Positions 24,938 through 34,088 are shown, counted from the stretch's first letter. The stretch is 64,000 nt of DNA from Peribacillus sp. FSL E2-0218 (GCF_037992945.1 NZ_CP150304.1:5036501-5100500), one strand, 5' to 3'. Translations and numbers: made by a program. The notes: generated by a model not told the origin, from the letters alone.

Positions 24938-25506
24938 CGCTCACCCCTCCTTAAACTGTTCCGGTCCTTCCAAATCAGCTCATAGCCCCTGCCGTGGGAT
25001 ATGCCCCAATCGAAAAAAGCCTTCTCCGCCGGGGCAAAGCGGACCAATAAATCCCGGATCACCCCGCCATGGGTCATTAAAACATAAGGGCCTTCCTCAT
25101 CGGCCATCCATTCGTTCCAGCCATTTTGGACCCGTTCCGAAAATTCCGGGTAGCTTTCCCCGCCAGGCACCATGGCCTCCATGGGGTGTTCCAGCCAATC
25201 CAGATATTTGCTATCACGCTTCAATTCATCGTATGTCCGCCCTTCCCAATGACCGAAGTTCATTTCGCGGAAGGAGCGGTTTTTGATAATTTCAGCATCC
25301 GGAAACAGCAGCCTTGCCGTTTCCACACAACGAGGTAAATCGCTCGTATGGATTTTTTCGTACATGGGGTAAGAACCCCTTAAAGCCTGAATTTGCTTCT
25401 CTCCTTCTGCACTTAAAGGTGAATCGCTCCAGCCTAGATAGGCTCTTCGCTCATTCGCTACTGTCAGCCCATGGCGAAGTAGTGTAATAGCCACAGAATC
25501 AGCCAT
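24889..25506 (-). CDS. cobC: alpha-ribazole phosphatase, histidine phosphatase family
   Basis: Predicted protein of 205 residues with the phosphoglycerate-mutase-type RHG motif (TLLRHGLTVANERRAYLG) near the N-terminus, a FREMNFGHWEGRTYDEL block near residue 80 and the second catalytic His in VLMTHGGVIRDLLV near 145. CobC removes the 5'-phosphate of alpha-ribazole-phosphate or of adenosylcobalamin-phosphate in nucleotide-loop assembly. The ATG at 25506 lies inside the end of cobS, giving an overlap of over 40 bases, so a start a few codons later is possible. Context makes the cobalamin role likely. Confidence 0.82.
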   Translation of the reverse strand: MADSVAITLLRHGLTVANERRAYLGWSDSPLSAEGEKQIQALRGSYPMYEKIHTSDLPRCVETARLLFPDAEIIKNRSFREMNFGHWEGRTYDELKRDSKYLDWLEHPMEAMVPGGESYPEFSERVQNGWNEWMADEEGPYVLMTHGGVIRDLLVRFAPAEKAFFDWGISHGRGYELIWKDRNSLRRGERCTLLQAVPIMENLNG

Positions 25507-26255
25507 AACCAAAGCTCAACCCCTTCCACGGATGCCCCCAAGACATCCCCGGTTATCCCGCCGAACCAGCTGTTGATTTTACGTTTGAGATAAAGCAGGA
25601 AAAGTAGCGCTGCCAAGCACATGATAACAAGTAGGGCAACAAGCTTAACATCGATGACCAAGGCCGCGGCCAGGCTCGCAAGGAGATACAGTCCGTATAT
25701 GGGTAAACTGCTCTTCTTTACCGCCTGTTGAAAAAATGCGCCCAGCCCTTCTTCTTTAGCAAGCGGCATCCGGATCAGTAAATAACCCATCACGCATTTG
25801 CTCAAGAGCGGCAGAGCGATGATCAAGAAGTAAGTCCATTCATTGGCCCGTTCGACGATTTCATAGATGAAGAGAAATCTCGCGGCCAAAAGTACGATGA
25901 CGGAGATGACACCGAATGCACCTGTTCTCGAATCCTTCATGATCTCCAATCTGCGCTCTTTATCCTGATAGGAAAAAAAAGCATCGCTAGCATCGATCCA
26001 ACCATCAAGGTGCAGGCCGCCCGATAACGCAATTGTCAAAAACCAAAGGAAAAAGGCAATCGCAAGGGATGAAAACGGCGTCCACTCCACTAGCACATAT
26101 AAGGCTCCGCCCATGATCACACCTAGTAAAAGGCCTACCAAGGGAAAGGTTTGAATGGCCCGGTGCATATATTTCCTTTCCATCGGAAGCTGCTTTTTGA
26201 TTGGAAAAACCGTAAAGAACTGCAGGTTGATTAAAAATCCGATCCATCCGTTCAT
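25464..26255 (-). CDS. cobS: adenosylcobinamide-GDP ribazoletransferase
   Basis: Predicted integral membrane protein of 263 residues with about six helices; joins adenosylcobinamide-GDP to alpha-ribazole (phosphate). Family motifs are FFTVFPIKKQ near the N-terminus, GGLHLDGWIDASDAFFS near residue 80 with the acidic metal-binding residues, KDSRTGAFGV near 105 and GGITGDVLGASVEGVEL near 235. Its ATG overlaps the cobU stop in an ATGA arrangement. Confidence 0.93.
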   Translation of the reverse strand: MNGWIGFLINLQFFTVFPIKKQLPMERKYMHRAIQTFPLVGLLLGVIMGGALYVLVEWTPFSSLAIAFFLWFLTIALSGGLHLDGWIDASDAFFSYQDKERRLEIMKDSRTGAFGVISVIVLLAARFLFIYEIVERANEWTYFLIIALPLLSKCVMGYLLIRMPLAKEEGLGAFFQQAVKKSSLPIYGLYLLASLAAALVIDVKLVALLVIMCLAALLFLLYLKRKINSWFGGITGDVLGASVEGVELWLWLILWLLHYFAMG

Positions 26256-26827
26256 GCCTGTTTTCCTCCCTTCATCTGCAACGGAATCCCCGATTCAACA
26301 AGATACGCCTCATCCGCCTGTCCTACGATCGTTCGATGGAGCTTGCCAAGCATCCTTCCGTATATATGCAGCAATTCATTTTGGAAAATCGGTTCCTGGA
26401 CCACTTCATTGCTGACGATGATCAAGCAGCCCGATTGTTGTCTTAGCTCATCGATGGCGCTGATGATTTTTGCCTGAATGCTATGTAAAAATTCCGCTTC
26501 AAGCGGAACTCCAGGACCGAAAAGTTCATGATCGAGCAAGGTTGTCAGGCAATCGAGCAGGATGATGGAATCGGAATCTATTTTCGCTGCGATTCTAGTA
26601 ATATCCGTTGCATATTCAGAGGTCTGCCAAGCGATCGGGCTTCTTTGCCTGTCTTTTTGGTGCCTTAGGATGCGTTCCCCCATTTCAGCATCACTGCCAC
26701 GCCCGCAGGCGAGGTAATGCAAGTTCCCCTCCATCAGGCGTGCATATTCCAGCGCTTTTCTTTCTGCAAAACTGCTTTTCCCGCTGCGGACACCGCCAGT
26801 TACAAAGCAGAGCCTTGCCTTTTCCAC
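26252..26827 (-). CDS. cobU: bifunctional adenosylcobinamide kinase / guanylyltransferase
   Basis: Predicted protein of 191 residues, normal CobU length. P-loop FVTGGVRSGKSSFAERKAL at the N-terminus; the guanylylated His lies in RILRHQKDRQRS near residue 55; LLDCLTTLLDHELFG near 95 and IIVSNEVVQEP near 130 are the other hallmarks. It phosphorylates adenosylcobinamide and then makes the GDP derivative. GTG start at 26827 with GGGGG upstream; its 5' end overlaps cobD. Confidence 0.93.
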   Translation of the reverse strand: MEKARLCFVTGGVRSGKSSFAERKALEYARLMEGNLHYLACGRGSDAEMGERILRHQKDRQRSPIAWQTSEYATDITRIAAKIDSDSIILLDCLTTLLDHELFGPGVPLEAEFLHSIQAKIISAIDELRQQSGCLIIVSNEVVQEPIFQNELLHIYGRMLGKLHRTIVGQADEAYLVESGIPLQMKGGKQA

Positions 26828-27873
26828 TGCCTTACCCCCTCCATCAGCGCCTCGTTATCACGTTCATCCTTCACTGCAAACCTGAGCCACATTCCGTCCA
26901 CCCCGGGAAAATTATCGGTATGACGCGGGACGATTCCTCTTTTCAGCAAAAAGGGAAACAAAGAGAGCGTTTCATCTTTCAGTAAGTAAAAATTGACCGT
27001 GCTGTCGGAGACTGTTACTCCAAGCTCCCGATAAAACCGGGATAGTTTCTGTTTTTGTGATTGAATATATTCTCTTGTTTCACTTATATATGCCTCTTCT
27101 TCTAGACAGATTCTGCCCACTTCCAATGCGACTTGGTTGACGCTCCAATGCGGTTTATAGCTTTTCACCGTCTTGATGATGTTCGATTCGGCAAGTAAAT
27201 AGCCTAGTCTCAAGCCCGGAATCGCAAAGATTTTCGTCATCGACCTTAGAACAAGCAAATGTGGAAATCGGTTGATTAATGGCGCATACGTAAAGGCGTC
27301 CTCGGTAAAATCATAAAACGCCTCATCGATGACAACCAGGCAATCCGCTTTTTGGCATTCGCTGATCAATTCCATCACAGCCCCACGGTCAAATGACACG
27401 CCCGTCGGGTTATTGGGAGTGCAGAGGAAAACCGCATCATATTCACGTAATCTCGGAATCAAGCGAGCCACATCCAGCTGCCAATCAGGAGCATCAAGCT
27501 GGTGGAAGTCGACCTCACAACCAGCTGCCAAACAAGCTTGCTCATATTCCGCAAAAGCCGGCTGGATGATCAACACCTTCCGATCGGTCAAAATGCTGGC
27601 CACCAACATGATGATCTCTGCACCACCGTTCCCTACCAAAACCGATGCCATGGGAAGCGCTTCTTTCTCTGCAATCGCTTTTGTCAGTTCAACGGCATGG
27701 GGGTCCGGGTAATGCATGACCCCTTCAAAAAAACCGGACCATCGTTCCTTGATTCGCAAAGGCGGTCCCAATGGGTTGATGTTTGCGCTGAAATCGATGA
27801 TCGATCCAGGCATTTCGATTTCCAGCGCTTCGTAAAGATAATGTGGATTAGAACCATGAGATGGTAATTTCAA
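26800..27873 (-). CDS. cobD: threonine-phosphate decarboxylase CobD
   Basis: Predicted protein of 357 residues of PLP fold type I, aspartate aminotransferase-like. It decarboxylates L-threonine-O-3-phosphate to (R)-1-aminopropan-2-yl phosphate, the linker that CbiB attaches. Features are LPSHGSNPHYLY at the start, DFSANINPLGPP near residue 28, CTPNNPTG near 155, DEAFYDF near 190 and the PLP-lysine segment RSMTKIFAIPGLRLGY near 215. TTG at 27873 is better spaced from GGGGGG than the TTG at 27879. It overlaps cbiB upstream and cobU downstream. Confidence 0.9.
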   Translation of the reverse strand: MKLPSHGSNPHYLYEALEIEMPGSIIDFSANINPLGPPLRIKERWSGFFEGVMHYPDPHAVELTKAIAEKEALPMASVLVGNGGAEIIMLVASILTDRKVLIIQPAFAEYEQACLAAGCEVDFHQLDAPDWQLDVARLIPRLREYDAVFLCTPNNPTGVSFDRGAVMELISECQKADCLVVIDEAFYDFTEDAFTYAPLINRFPHLLVLRSMTKIFAIPGLRLGYLLAESNIIKTVKSYKPHWSVNQVALEVGRICLEEEAYISETREYIQSQKQKLSRFYRELGVTVSDSTVNFYLLKDETLSLFPFLLKRGIVPRHTDNFPGVDGMWLRFAVKDERDNEALMEGVRQWKRQGSAL

Positions 27874-28813
27874 ATGCAATTCCCCCCAGCCAAAGCATCA
27901 GTAAAAATAGAAAAGACGATCGATGCATGATGGCAATCGTTTTTGGTATATGTTTTGCCTCCAGCGGAACAAGCGGAACACCCATGCGCGCCCGGTCAGA
28001 AACTACTCCTTTGTACATATTGAGCCCGCCAAGCTGCACACCCAAAATCGCCGCTACGGCTGCTTCACACCAGCCGCTATTCGGACTTGGATGTTTCTTC
28101 GCATCACTGAATAAGATCCTCCATCTGCCCTGAAGATCATGATGGCTAGACTTCGAGCATACTAGCATCAAAAATCCAGTGAGACGGCTGGGAAGGTAGT
28201 TCGCGATATCATCGAGCTTTGCCGAAGCCCAGCCAAATTGGCCATATTTATTATTATTGTAGCCAACCATCGAATCACACGTATTGATTGCCCTGTATAC
28301 CATCGCAAGCGGCGCCCCGCCAACCGCTGCCCAAAACAACGGGGCCGTTACTCCATCACTCGTATTTTCAGCTACGGTTTCAACAGTGCCCCTGACTATT
28401 TCGGACTCATCAAGCATGTCGGTATCACGGCCGACGATATAGGAAAGCTTAAGCCGCGCTTCAGGAAAATCCCTTTCATTCAGCGGACGGCACACCTCCA
28501 TTCCAGCCTGCTTCAAACCCTTTTGGGCAATCGTAGTGGAAATCACGGCAGCTTCCCAAATGATTCCCGCCAGCGGATGGATAAGATAGGCCAAATAAAC
28601 CGACAGACCTGTAAGCAATAGTACCGTCGTCAAGACGATAGCCAGCATGAACAGTCCATTTCTTTTCTTATGTACGCCTTCATTGAATGTGCGATCGAGC
28701 TTGCTTATCATCGTTCCGATCCATTTGACTGGATGCGGCCAATTCGGCGGATCTCCTATTATCAAATCAAGGAAAAACGCCAGCGTAACGGCAAAAAGGT
28801 GATGATAGATCAT
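27848..28813 (-). CDS. cbiB: adenosylcobinamide-phosphate synthase CbiB
   Basis: Predicted integral membrane protein of 321 residues. CbiB condenses adenosylcobyric acid with aminopropanol phosphate. Motifs are LDLIIGDPPNWPHPVKWIG near the N-terminus, NTSDGVTAPLFWAAVGGAPLAMVYRAINTCDSM near residue 155 and KHPSPNSGWCEAAVAAILGVQLGG near 235. Its start overlaps the btuD-cbiZ stop (ATGA). It is named cobD in some Bacillus annotations. Confidence 0.92.
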   Translation of the reverse strand: MIYHHLFAVTLAFFLDLIIGDPPNWPHPVKWIGTMISKLDRTFNEGVHKKRNGLFMLAIVLTTVLLLTGLSVYLAYLIHPLAGIIWEAAVISTTIAQKGLKQAGMEVCRPLNERDFPEARLKLSYIVGRDTDMLDESEIVRGTVETVAENTSDGVTAPLFWAAVGGAPLAMVYRAINTCDSMVGYNNNKYGQFGWASAKLDDIANYLPSRLTGFLMLVCSKSSHHDLQGRWRILFSDAKKHPSPNSGWCEAAVAAILGVQLGGLNMYKGVVSDRARMGVPLVPLEAKHIPKTIAIMHRSSFLFLLMLWLGGIAFEITISWF

Positions 28814-30282
28814 AATGCCTCATTCCGTTTACGACTATTCCTTATTGCTTCGGCGGTACAATCATATACTCCGCGGCTGATCAGCTTCCCTAGCGGGGTG
28901 ATGGTTCCTGCATATTGAAGCTTCTCCCCTCTTTGTGTCGCTGCAATCGAGATGCTATCGGTCGATGTTCCTGTCGCATAGGTGTTCGTCACCTTGTCCA
29001 GCACCTGCAAATCATGAAGCGCTTTTACTTTTGCCTCGGTCGCGGTAACGATGCTGTGAATGAACGCTTCTTCTGCCAGGTGGCCATTTACGAATATCCA
29101 TGTATTGATGGTCCCTGGCGCAGAACTCCAGGAGTGGCGGTCCGCTAATGAAGCGTCGATCGCATTGCCGACTCCAGCCGTCACGATGATGAAAACCGAG
29201 AAACCTTCCGCTTTTACTAATTGGAAGGCAGCCGTATCAAGGAAGACTGCCGTCATCATCCCTACCGTTTCCTGCGGATCGATGTTATTGGCTTTTAAAT
29301 AATCCGCCATTTCCGCAAGATGGTCGGCGCAATCATAATCGTGATGGACGTGCCTATTCACGAAATATCGATGCCAGCCCATCCCCGATCCAGTCACTCC
29401 AGAAGACATCGTTCTAAGGGGATTGGGGGCATTCAACCGGATCATCTCCCGCCCGACCGTCAAATGGGATTCATTGATTTCGAATGGTTCGTAATCGCTG
29501 CCATGCTTTTGGGGAACGATGAACATTTGCGGCTTCGGAAGTGCAGGATGCGGATGCTTTTCAATCGTCGTACGATAGACTTCCTGGATCCGGTCCTGTT
29601 GAAGCACTTCATGAGGGGCAGCAAGGGCTTGGATTTTCCCTTTTGCAAGCAGCAAGAGCCGATCACAATATAATCCAGCCAGATTCAAGTCATGAAAAAT
29701 CGATATGACGGTCAATTCCTGCTCCTTTGCCATCTTCCTCATCAAATCAAGAAGTTCCTTTTGATACGATAGATCCAAGTGGTTCGTCGGCTCATCCAAA
29801 AAAAGTACTTCAGGCTCCTGGGCCAGCGCCTGGGCCAGCAAGACCCGCTGTCTCTCCCCTCCTGATAGCCGTTCGAAATGAAGATCCTGGAATTCGGCCA
29901 CTCCCGTTTGTTTCATCACCCGTTGGACAATCCTTTCATCCTCCTCAGACCAGCTGTGGAACCAGCCTGTTTGATGGGCGTACCTCCCAAGCGAGACCGT
30001 TTCCTTCACCGTATACGAAAAAGCTAACGAGGAATGTTGAGGAAGCACCGCAATGACCCGTGCAAGCTGTTTTGCCGAATAATCCTGCAAATCTTTTCCT
30101 TTGATCCGTATGCTTCCTTGCTTGTAAGCGAGCACCCCGCTGAGCATACTCAACAGCGTCGTTTTTCCGCTGCCGTTTGGACCGAGGATCCCGAATAGTT
30201 CTCCTTTTTGAACGTCGAAAGAGATGGAATCCAAAACGCTTTTGTTATCATATCCACCTGTTAACCCTTTAACTTCAAGCAT
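28810..30282 (-). CDS. fused BtuD ATPase and CbiZ adenosylcobinamide amidohydrolase
   Basis: Predicted protein of 490 residues made of two enzymes. Residues 1 to about 255 are an ABC ATPase for corrinoid import: Walker A GPNGSGKTT, signature LSGGERQRVLLAQAL and Walker B VLFLDEPTNHLD. Residues from about 280 (LNAPNPLRTMSSGVTGSGMGWH) to 490 form a CbiZ domain with TAGVGNAIDA near 370 and GTSTDSISIAAT near 445. CbiZ cleaves the aminopropanol arm of adenosylcobinamide or pseudocobalamin to adenosylcobyric acid, which the downstream CbiB can rebuild. No stop or start codon separates the halves, so this is a real fusion linking uptake to remodelling. Confidence 0.92.
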   Translation of the reverse strand: MLEVKGLTGGYDNKSVLDSISFDVQKGELFGILGPNGSGKTTLLSMLSGVLAYKQGSIRIKGKDLQDYSAKQLARVIAVLPQHSSLAFSYTVKETVSLGRYAHQTGWFHSWSEEDERIVQRVMKQTGVAEFQDLHFERLSGGERQRVLLAQALAQEPEVLFLDEPTNHLDLSYQKELLDLMRKMAKEQELTVISIFHDLNLAGLYCDRLLLLAKGKIQALAAPHEVLQQDRIQEVYRTTIEKHPHPALPKPQMFIVPQKHGSDYEPFEINESHLTVGREMIRLNAPNPLRTMSSGVTGSGMGWHRYFVNRHVHHDYDCADHLAEMADYLKANNIDPQETVGMMTAVFLDTAAFQLVKAEGFSVFIIVTAGVGNAIDASLADRHSWSSAPGTINTWIFVNGHLAEEAFIHSIVTATEAKVKALHDLQVLDKVTNTYATGTSTDSISIAATQRGEKLQYAGTITPLGKLISRGVYDCTAEAIRNSRKRNEAL

Positions 30283-31342
30283 CCGTCCTACCCACTCTCC
30301 GTCTCCTTAATAAAATGAGGGCAAATGCAGGTGCCCCGATCAGTGAGGTGATGACCCCGATCGGCAGTTCCGACGGGGCGATGATCGTCCGTGCCACAAG
30401 ATCTGCCAAAATCAAGAACCCGCTTCCTACCAGCAATGATAACGGAAGCAGATGCCTATGATCTGGCCCCCATATCCTCCGGACCAAATGGGGAATCACC
30501 AGCCCTACAAAGCCGATCGTGCCTGAAACGGCAACCGCTGCGCCCGTCAATATCGAGCCCGCGATCAGGATCCACATTTTCCGCCTCTGCACGTCGACAC
30601 CTAAATGTTTTGCCCGGTCCTCCCCGAAGGTCATCGCATTCAATTCCCTCGTATTCATGATCAGAATCAACGAGCCAATGATGAAAAACGGCAGAATGAT
30701 TCCGATATAATTCCACCCGCGCATGGACACGCTGCCCATGAGCCAGCCGATGATTTGTCTTAATTCCTCCCCCGTCAACGCAATCATCAAGGATATGAAG
30801 GCGCTTAAAAACGAGCTGAAGATGATTCCGGTCAAAATGATCGTTTCGACCTTCATCGATCGATCCATTTTTTTTGCGAATGTCAGCACACAAAAAATCG
30901 TAATCACGGAACATAAGATGCTCAATGCAGGAAGCGTATATAAGCCGATGAACGGGAGTGATATATTCAGGAATAACGTCACCACTGCCCCGACTGATGC
31001 TCCTGACGATATCCCGAGCGTGTAGGGATCGGCAAGCGGATTCCGGAGCAGCCCCTGAAATGCCGCACCCGCGATCGCCAAGCATGCCCCGACCAAACCA
31101 GCAAGCAATACACGCGGCAAACGGATGTTCATCACGATATTCGTCAGCATCACATCGGGATCAGCGGAAATCGGCAAATGAAAAATCTCCTTGCCGATTA
31201 TTTGCATAAGTACGGGGATCGGTACGGACACCGAACCGAATGAGATGCCGATCGTACTGGCAAAAAGTAAAAACAATGACGCAAGCAAATAAGCAAGCGC
31301 CCATTTAGTTGTCAAATACGTTCGGATAGATTGATTTGGCAA
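30275..31342 (-). CDS. btuC: cobalamin/corrinoid ABC transporter permease BtuC
   Basis: Predicted protein of 355 residues with about ten helices in the FecCD/BtuC fold. Landmarks are RLPRVLLAGLVGACLAIAGAAFQGLLRNPLADPYTLGISSGAS near residue 55, WLMGS near 200 and the coupling-helix and C-terminal region GTIGFVGLVIPHLVRR...HLLPLSLLVGSGFL near 270. It overlaps btuF by 38 bases and btuD-cbiZ by eight, so translation is probably coupled. The start codon is uncertain (TTG at 31342 with GAGGAAC close ahead). Confidence 0.9.
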   Translation of the reverse strand: MPNQSIRTYLTTKWALAYLLASLFLLFASTIGISFGSVSVPIPVLMQIIGKEIFHLPISADPDVMLTNIVMNIRLPRVLLAGLVGACLAIAGAAFQGLLRNPLADPYTLGISSGASVGAVVTLFLNISLPFIGLYTLPALSILCSVITIFCVLTFAKKMDRSMKVETIILTGIIFSSFLSAFISLMIALTGEELRQIIGWLMGSVSMRGWNYIGIILPFFIIGSLILIMNTRELNAMTFGEDRAKHLGVDVQRRKMWILIAGSILTGAAVAVSGTIGFVGLVIPHLVRRIWGPDHRHLLPLSLLVGSGFLILADLVARTIIAPSELPIGVITSLIGAPAFALILLRRRRVGRTDA

Positions 31343-32270
31343 GTTCCTCTACTCCCTCTATTAAACGTGGACCTGAACGGGTCACCAAGTCGGAATGGAC
31401 ATCAAAGACTTGGGCATTCTTAACCGCCGTTACGTCTTGCCACCCTTTTCGGCCCGTCACTCCACTTACCGGGTCTTTTGTGTAATAACCATAAGTCGTA
31501 ATGATGACATCCGGATTGGCTGCAATCATCGACTCTTCATCCATTTTGGCCCAGCCATCCACATCCGCTGCAGCATTATCAGCTGAGATCATCACAAGCA
31601 TTTCATTCATGAATGTATTTTTACCAGGTGTATAGATATCCGGGGACGGCGAAACCTCCACTAAAACGGTCTTTCTTTCCGATTCCTTTACCGATTTGGC
31701 CTTCTCAGAAATAACCTTCAGCTTCGTTTTCATGTCCGTGATGATGTCTTTTGCCTTAGCTTGCTCGCCTGTTGCCATCCCGATCATATCAATGGATTTG
31801 TACACCTCATTGAAGCTTTGGGCATCATTGACTACAAGCACATCTATTCCCGCATCCTTAAGCTGCTGGAGCCCCTCCTTCGAATTATGGGCACTCGATG
31901 CATGGGCAAGAACAAGATCGGGCTTCAAGGATACGATCAATTCCGTGTTCATCTCCATGCCGCCCACTTTTTCGATATCCTTCGTTTCTTCCGGGTAATT
32001 ATCATTGTCGGACACGCCAATAACCTTATTACCTAAACCAAGCGCAAAGACCACTTCCGTATTGCTTGGTATCAACGTAACGATTTTCTTCGGTTTTTCT
32101 TCTATCGTCACCTTTTCGCCCGTTGCATCTTTAATCGTAACCGGGAAGGCTTGTTGTGTAGCCTGATTCGTCTGCTGCTTTCCTTTTCCTTCATCGGCCG
32201 TGCCGCTGCAGCCAACCATCATGCCAGCCGTCAGCACCATCACCAGTATCAGGCCAAAAATCTTCTTCAC
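31305..32270 (-). CDS. btuF: corrinoid-binding lipoprotein BtuF
   Basis: Predicted protein of about 321 residues. A signal peptide ends in the lipobox MMVGC, then a short Gln/Lys/Thr-rich linker and a periplasmic-binding-protein fold of the FepB/BtuF class (KKIVTLIPSNTEVVFALGLGNKVIGVSD near residue 65, LIVSLKPDLVLAHASSAH near 110). An ATG at 32276 exists, but GGGGA is better placed for the GTG at 32270. It is the first gene after the cobalamin riboswitch and should deliver corrinoids to BtuC and BtuD. Confidence 0.9.
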   Translation of the reverse strand: MKKIFGLILVMVLTAGMMVGCSGTADEGKGKQQTNQATQQAFPVTIKDATGEKVTIEEKPKKIVTLIPSNTEVVFALGLGNKVIGVSDNDNYPEETKDIEKVGGMEMNTELIVSLKPDLVLAHASSAHNSKEGLQQLKDAGIDVLVVNDAQSFNEVYKSIDMIGMATGEQAKAKDIITDMKTKLKVISEKAKSVKESERKTVLVEVSPSPDIYTPGKNTFMNEMLVMISADNAAADVDGWAKMDEESMIAANPDVIITTYGYYTKDPVSGVTGRKGWQDVTAVKNAQVFDVHSDLVTRSGPRLIEGVEELAKSIYPNVFDN

Positions 32271-32328
32271 GTTCATTCCCCACAATCATTTCATTTAGTT
32301 TTAGCCCGCCTTAAGCGAGGACCTCATG

Positions 32329-32362
32329 ACAAAAAGCATCCCCCGTCAAACGGAAGATGCTT
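32329..32362 (-). terminator. riboswitch-controlled terminator before btuF
   Basis: On the minus strand AAGCATC...GATGCTT with inner TCC/GGG pairing, followed by TTTTGTC. It lies between the cobalamin riboswitch and btuF and is the natural expression platform. Confidence 0.82.
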
Positions 32363-32374
32363 GTATGGCAACAA

Positions 32375-32600
32375 TATCATTACGGACTCTTTACGGTCTG
32401 CCACACACCTCCCCATCCGCGTGGGTCACAGGTGTACGAATCTTGGCAGGTCTCCTGGCTCATGGTCATCGTCAACGGCATCTCCCATATCCCAAACAGT
32501 GGCATACAGCCGTCAGCTCCCATATACAGTGGCGGGACCGCGCTGGCATTGAACCAGCTTCCCTTTTAAGTCATTTAGACACCAAATCGTTCATATGTAT
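32375..32600 (-). promoter_or_regulatory. cobalamin riboswitch
   Basis: On the minus strand the leader contains AAGGGAAGCTGGTTCAATGC, GCGGTCCCGCCACTG and, about 90 bases later, the B12 box GAGCCAGGAGACCTGCC. These are the conserved core elements of AdoCbl riboswitches in the right order. A terminator hairpin follows at 32329-32362, so adenosylcobalamin binding should cause premature termination of the 12-gene operon. A TATAAT at 32620-32625 is a candidate -10, but its -35 is unclear. Confidence 0.93.
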
Positions 32601-32678
32601 ATAATTTTCACTGCTTATCATTATACACCATGCAAGAAGCGATTATTGGGTGATTTTTCACAAAACGCCGGTCCAGCT

Positions 32679-33566
32679 TCAGTAATTGGACGCATTTTCA
32701 ATCAGTGATGCAAATCCCCCTACGGATAATCCCGGTGAAATCCGAACGCGATGCAGGGCATGCATCCCTTGATCACTTGTTGCCCCGCCAGGTTCGGTGG
32801 TGACTGCCATCTTGTATCCGGCTTCTTCCGATAACCTGAGGCTCTCCTCGTTATAACGGCCGACTGGATACGAAAGTACCGTCGTCTCCTGGTTCAGAAT
32901 GCGATCGAATAAATCCTTGGACTGGACCATTTCAGCTTCCTGCTGTCCGGAAGTCATCCGGTTCAGCTCAAGATGGTTGATTGTATGACTCTCGATGGAA
33001 ATCCCATTCGCACTCATCTCCATCATTTGATCTTCCGTCAGGTGATGAGCTTTACCAATGGACTTCCCGATCATGAAGATGGTCGCTTTCAACTCATATT
33101 CCTTCAATATAGGAAAAGCCTCGGTGTAGTTATCTGTATAGCCATCATCAAAAGTAATCCAGACACACTTTTCACTTGGCATTATATTTTCGCTTAAAAC
33201 GAGAAAGGCTTCATTAGGCGATAAAGTCTGGTAGCCATTTTCCCGAAGCCAAGCCATTTGCAGCCGGAATTCCTCCTTCGGCACCCGAAGGTTATTCCCC
33301 TCCGATATGCTGTGATACATCAATATCGGAAGCCTAACCGCGGACTCGGCCCTTATCCAGCCACTCGTGTCGATTCGTTCAGGATTTGCTCCATCCTCCG
33401 AATCTATTTCGGCCTCATTCTCCTCTGCTGCAGCCACCTCGATATTCTCTTCCACAATCGGCGCAGCCGTCTTTTTACCTATTTTCTCTAAAACACCTTG
33501 TGAACAGCCAGCTAAAATGAAAACTACAAACACTGCTGCCATCCATACCAATCTGTATTTTCCCAC
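32679..33566 (-). CDS. polysaccharide deacetylase lipoprotein
   Basis: Predicted protein of about 295 residues. The N-terminal membrane segment ends in the lipobox ILAGC; a Glu/Ala-rich linker of about 40 residues follows, then a carbohydrate esterase family 4 domain. Metal-binding and catalytic motifs are ITFDDGYTDN near residue 135 and SHTINH near 190, with YPVGRYNE near 230. It probably removes acetyl groups from a cell-wall polysaccharide outside the membrane. The GTG at 33566 has AGGAGA at correct spacing; an ATG six bases upstream is too close to it. Confidence 0.86.
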   Translation of the reverse strand: MGKYRLVWMAAVFVVFILAGCSQGVLEKIGKKTAAPIVEENIEVAAAEENEAEIDSEDGANPERIDTSGWIRAESAVRLPILMYHSISEGNNLRVPKEEFRLQMAWLRENGYQTLSPNEAFLVLSENIMPSEKCVWITFDDGYTDNYTEAFPILKEYELKATIFMIGKSIGKAHHLTEDQMMEMSANGISIESHTINHLELNRMTSGQQEAEMVQSKDLFDRILNQETTVLSYPVGRYNEESLRLSEEAGYKMAVTTEPGGATSDQGMHALHRVRISPGLSVGGFASLIENASNY

Positions 33567-33707
33567 TATCATTCTCCTATTTTTTTCTAGCATAATAGTA
33601 CCAGAAAATCAGCGAATAATAAAGTATCCCAATTAACGCAATAAAAGGTAAAAATCATCGTTATATGACCCGCCAGGCATTTTTTTTCATAATTATAAGC
33701 TACTCAC

Positions 33708-33736
33708 TTGAAAAGTTTGCCTATAACAAATATAAT
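33708..33736 (+). promoter_or_regulatory. sigma-A promoter of tRNA-Arg
   Basis: TTGAAA (33708-33713), exactly 17 bases, then a perfect TATAAT (33731-33736), ending 25 bases before the tRNA. Confidence 0.85.
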
Positions 33737-33761
33737 AAACAAGTCGTCGACCTTTTAACAT

Positions 33762-33835
33762 GTCCCAGTAGCTCAGCAGGATAGAGCGACAGCCTCCTAA
33801 GCTGTAGGTCGTAGGTTCGATTCCTATCTGGGACG
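33762..33835 (+). tRNA. tRNA-Arg (anticodon CCT)
   Basis: The acceptor arms GTCCCAG and CTGGGAC pair completely. D arm GCTC/GAGC, anticodon stem ACAGC/GCTGT with loop CTCCTAA (anticodon CCT, reading AGG), and T arm GTAGG-TTCGATT-CCTAT are all present. CCA is not encoded. It stands alone between its own promoter and terminator. Confidence 0.96.
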
Positions 33836-33838
33836 CTA

Positions 33839-33873
33839 AAAAAAACCCCTTACATGTTAAGGGGTTTTTTGTT
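33839..33873 (+). terminator. terminator of tRNA-Arg
   Basis: AAAACCCCTTA and TAAGGGGTTTT pair around CATGT, followed by a T run. Confidence 0.92.
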
Positions 33874-34088
33874 TTATATAACAGTTTGTTTTCCTAAAAT
33901 AAAATTACAAAATAACTTTCTACCTGTTTATTTTTTTGAATATTCTAATTATCATAATGCGATTCCACCGTGACACAAATAAACGTTGAATAATAAGTAC
34001 CTTTTTTATGCAGCCAGCGGCAATGATATCTTGCTTTATTGTATAATTTTGTATACATATAGAAAAACCTTAGGAGGTCATGGCTTTC

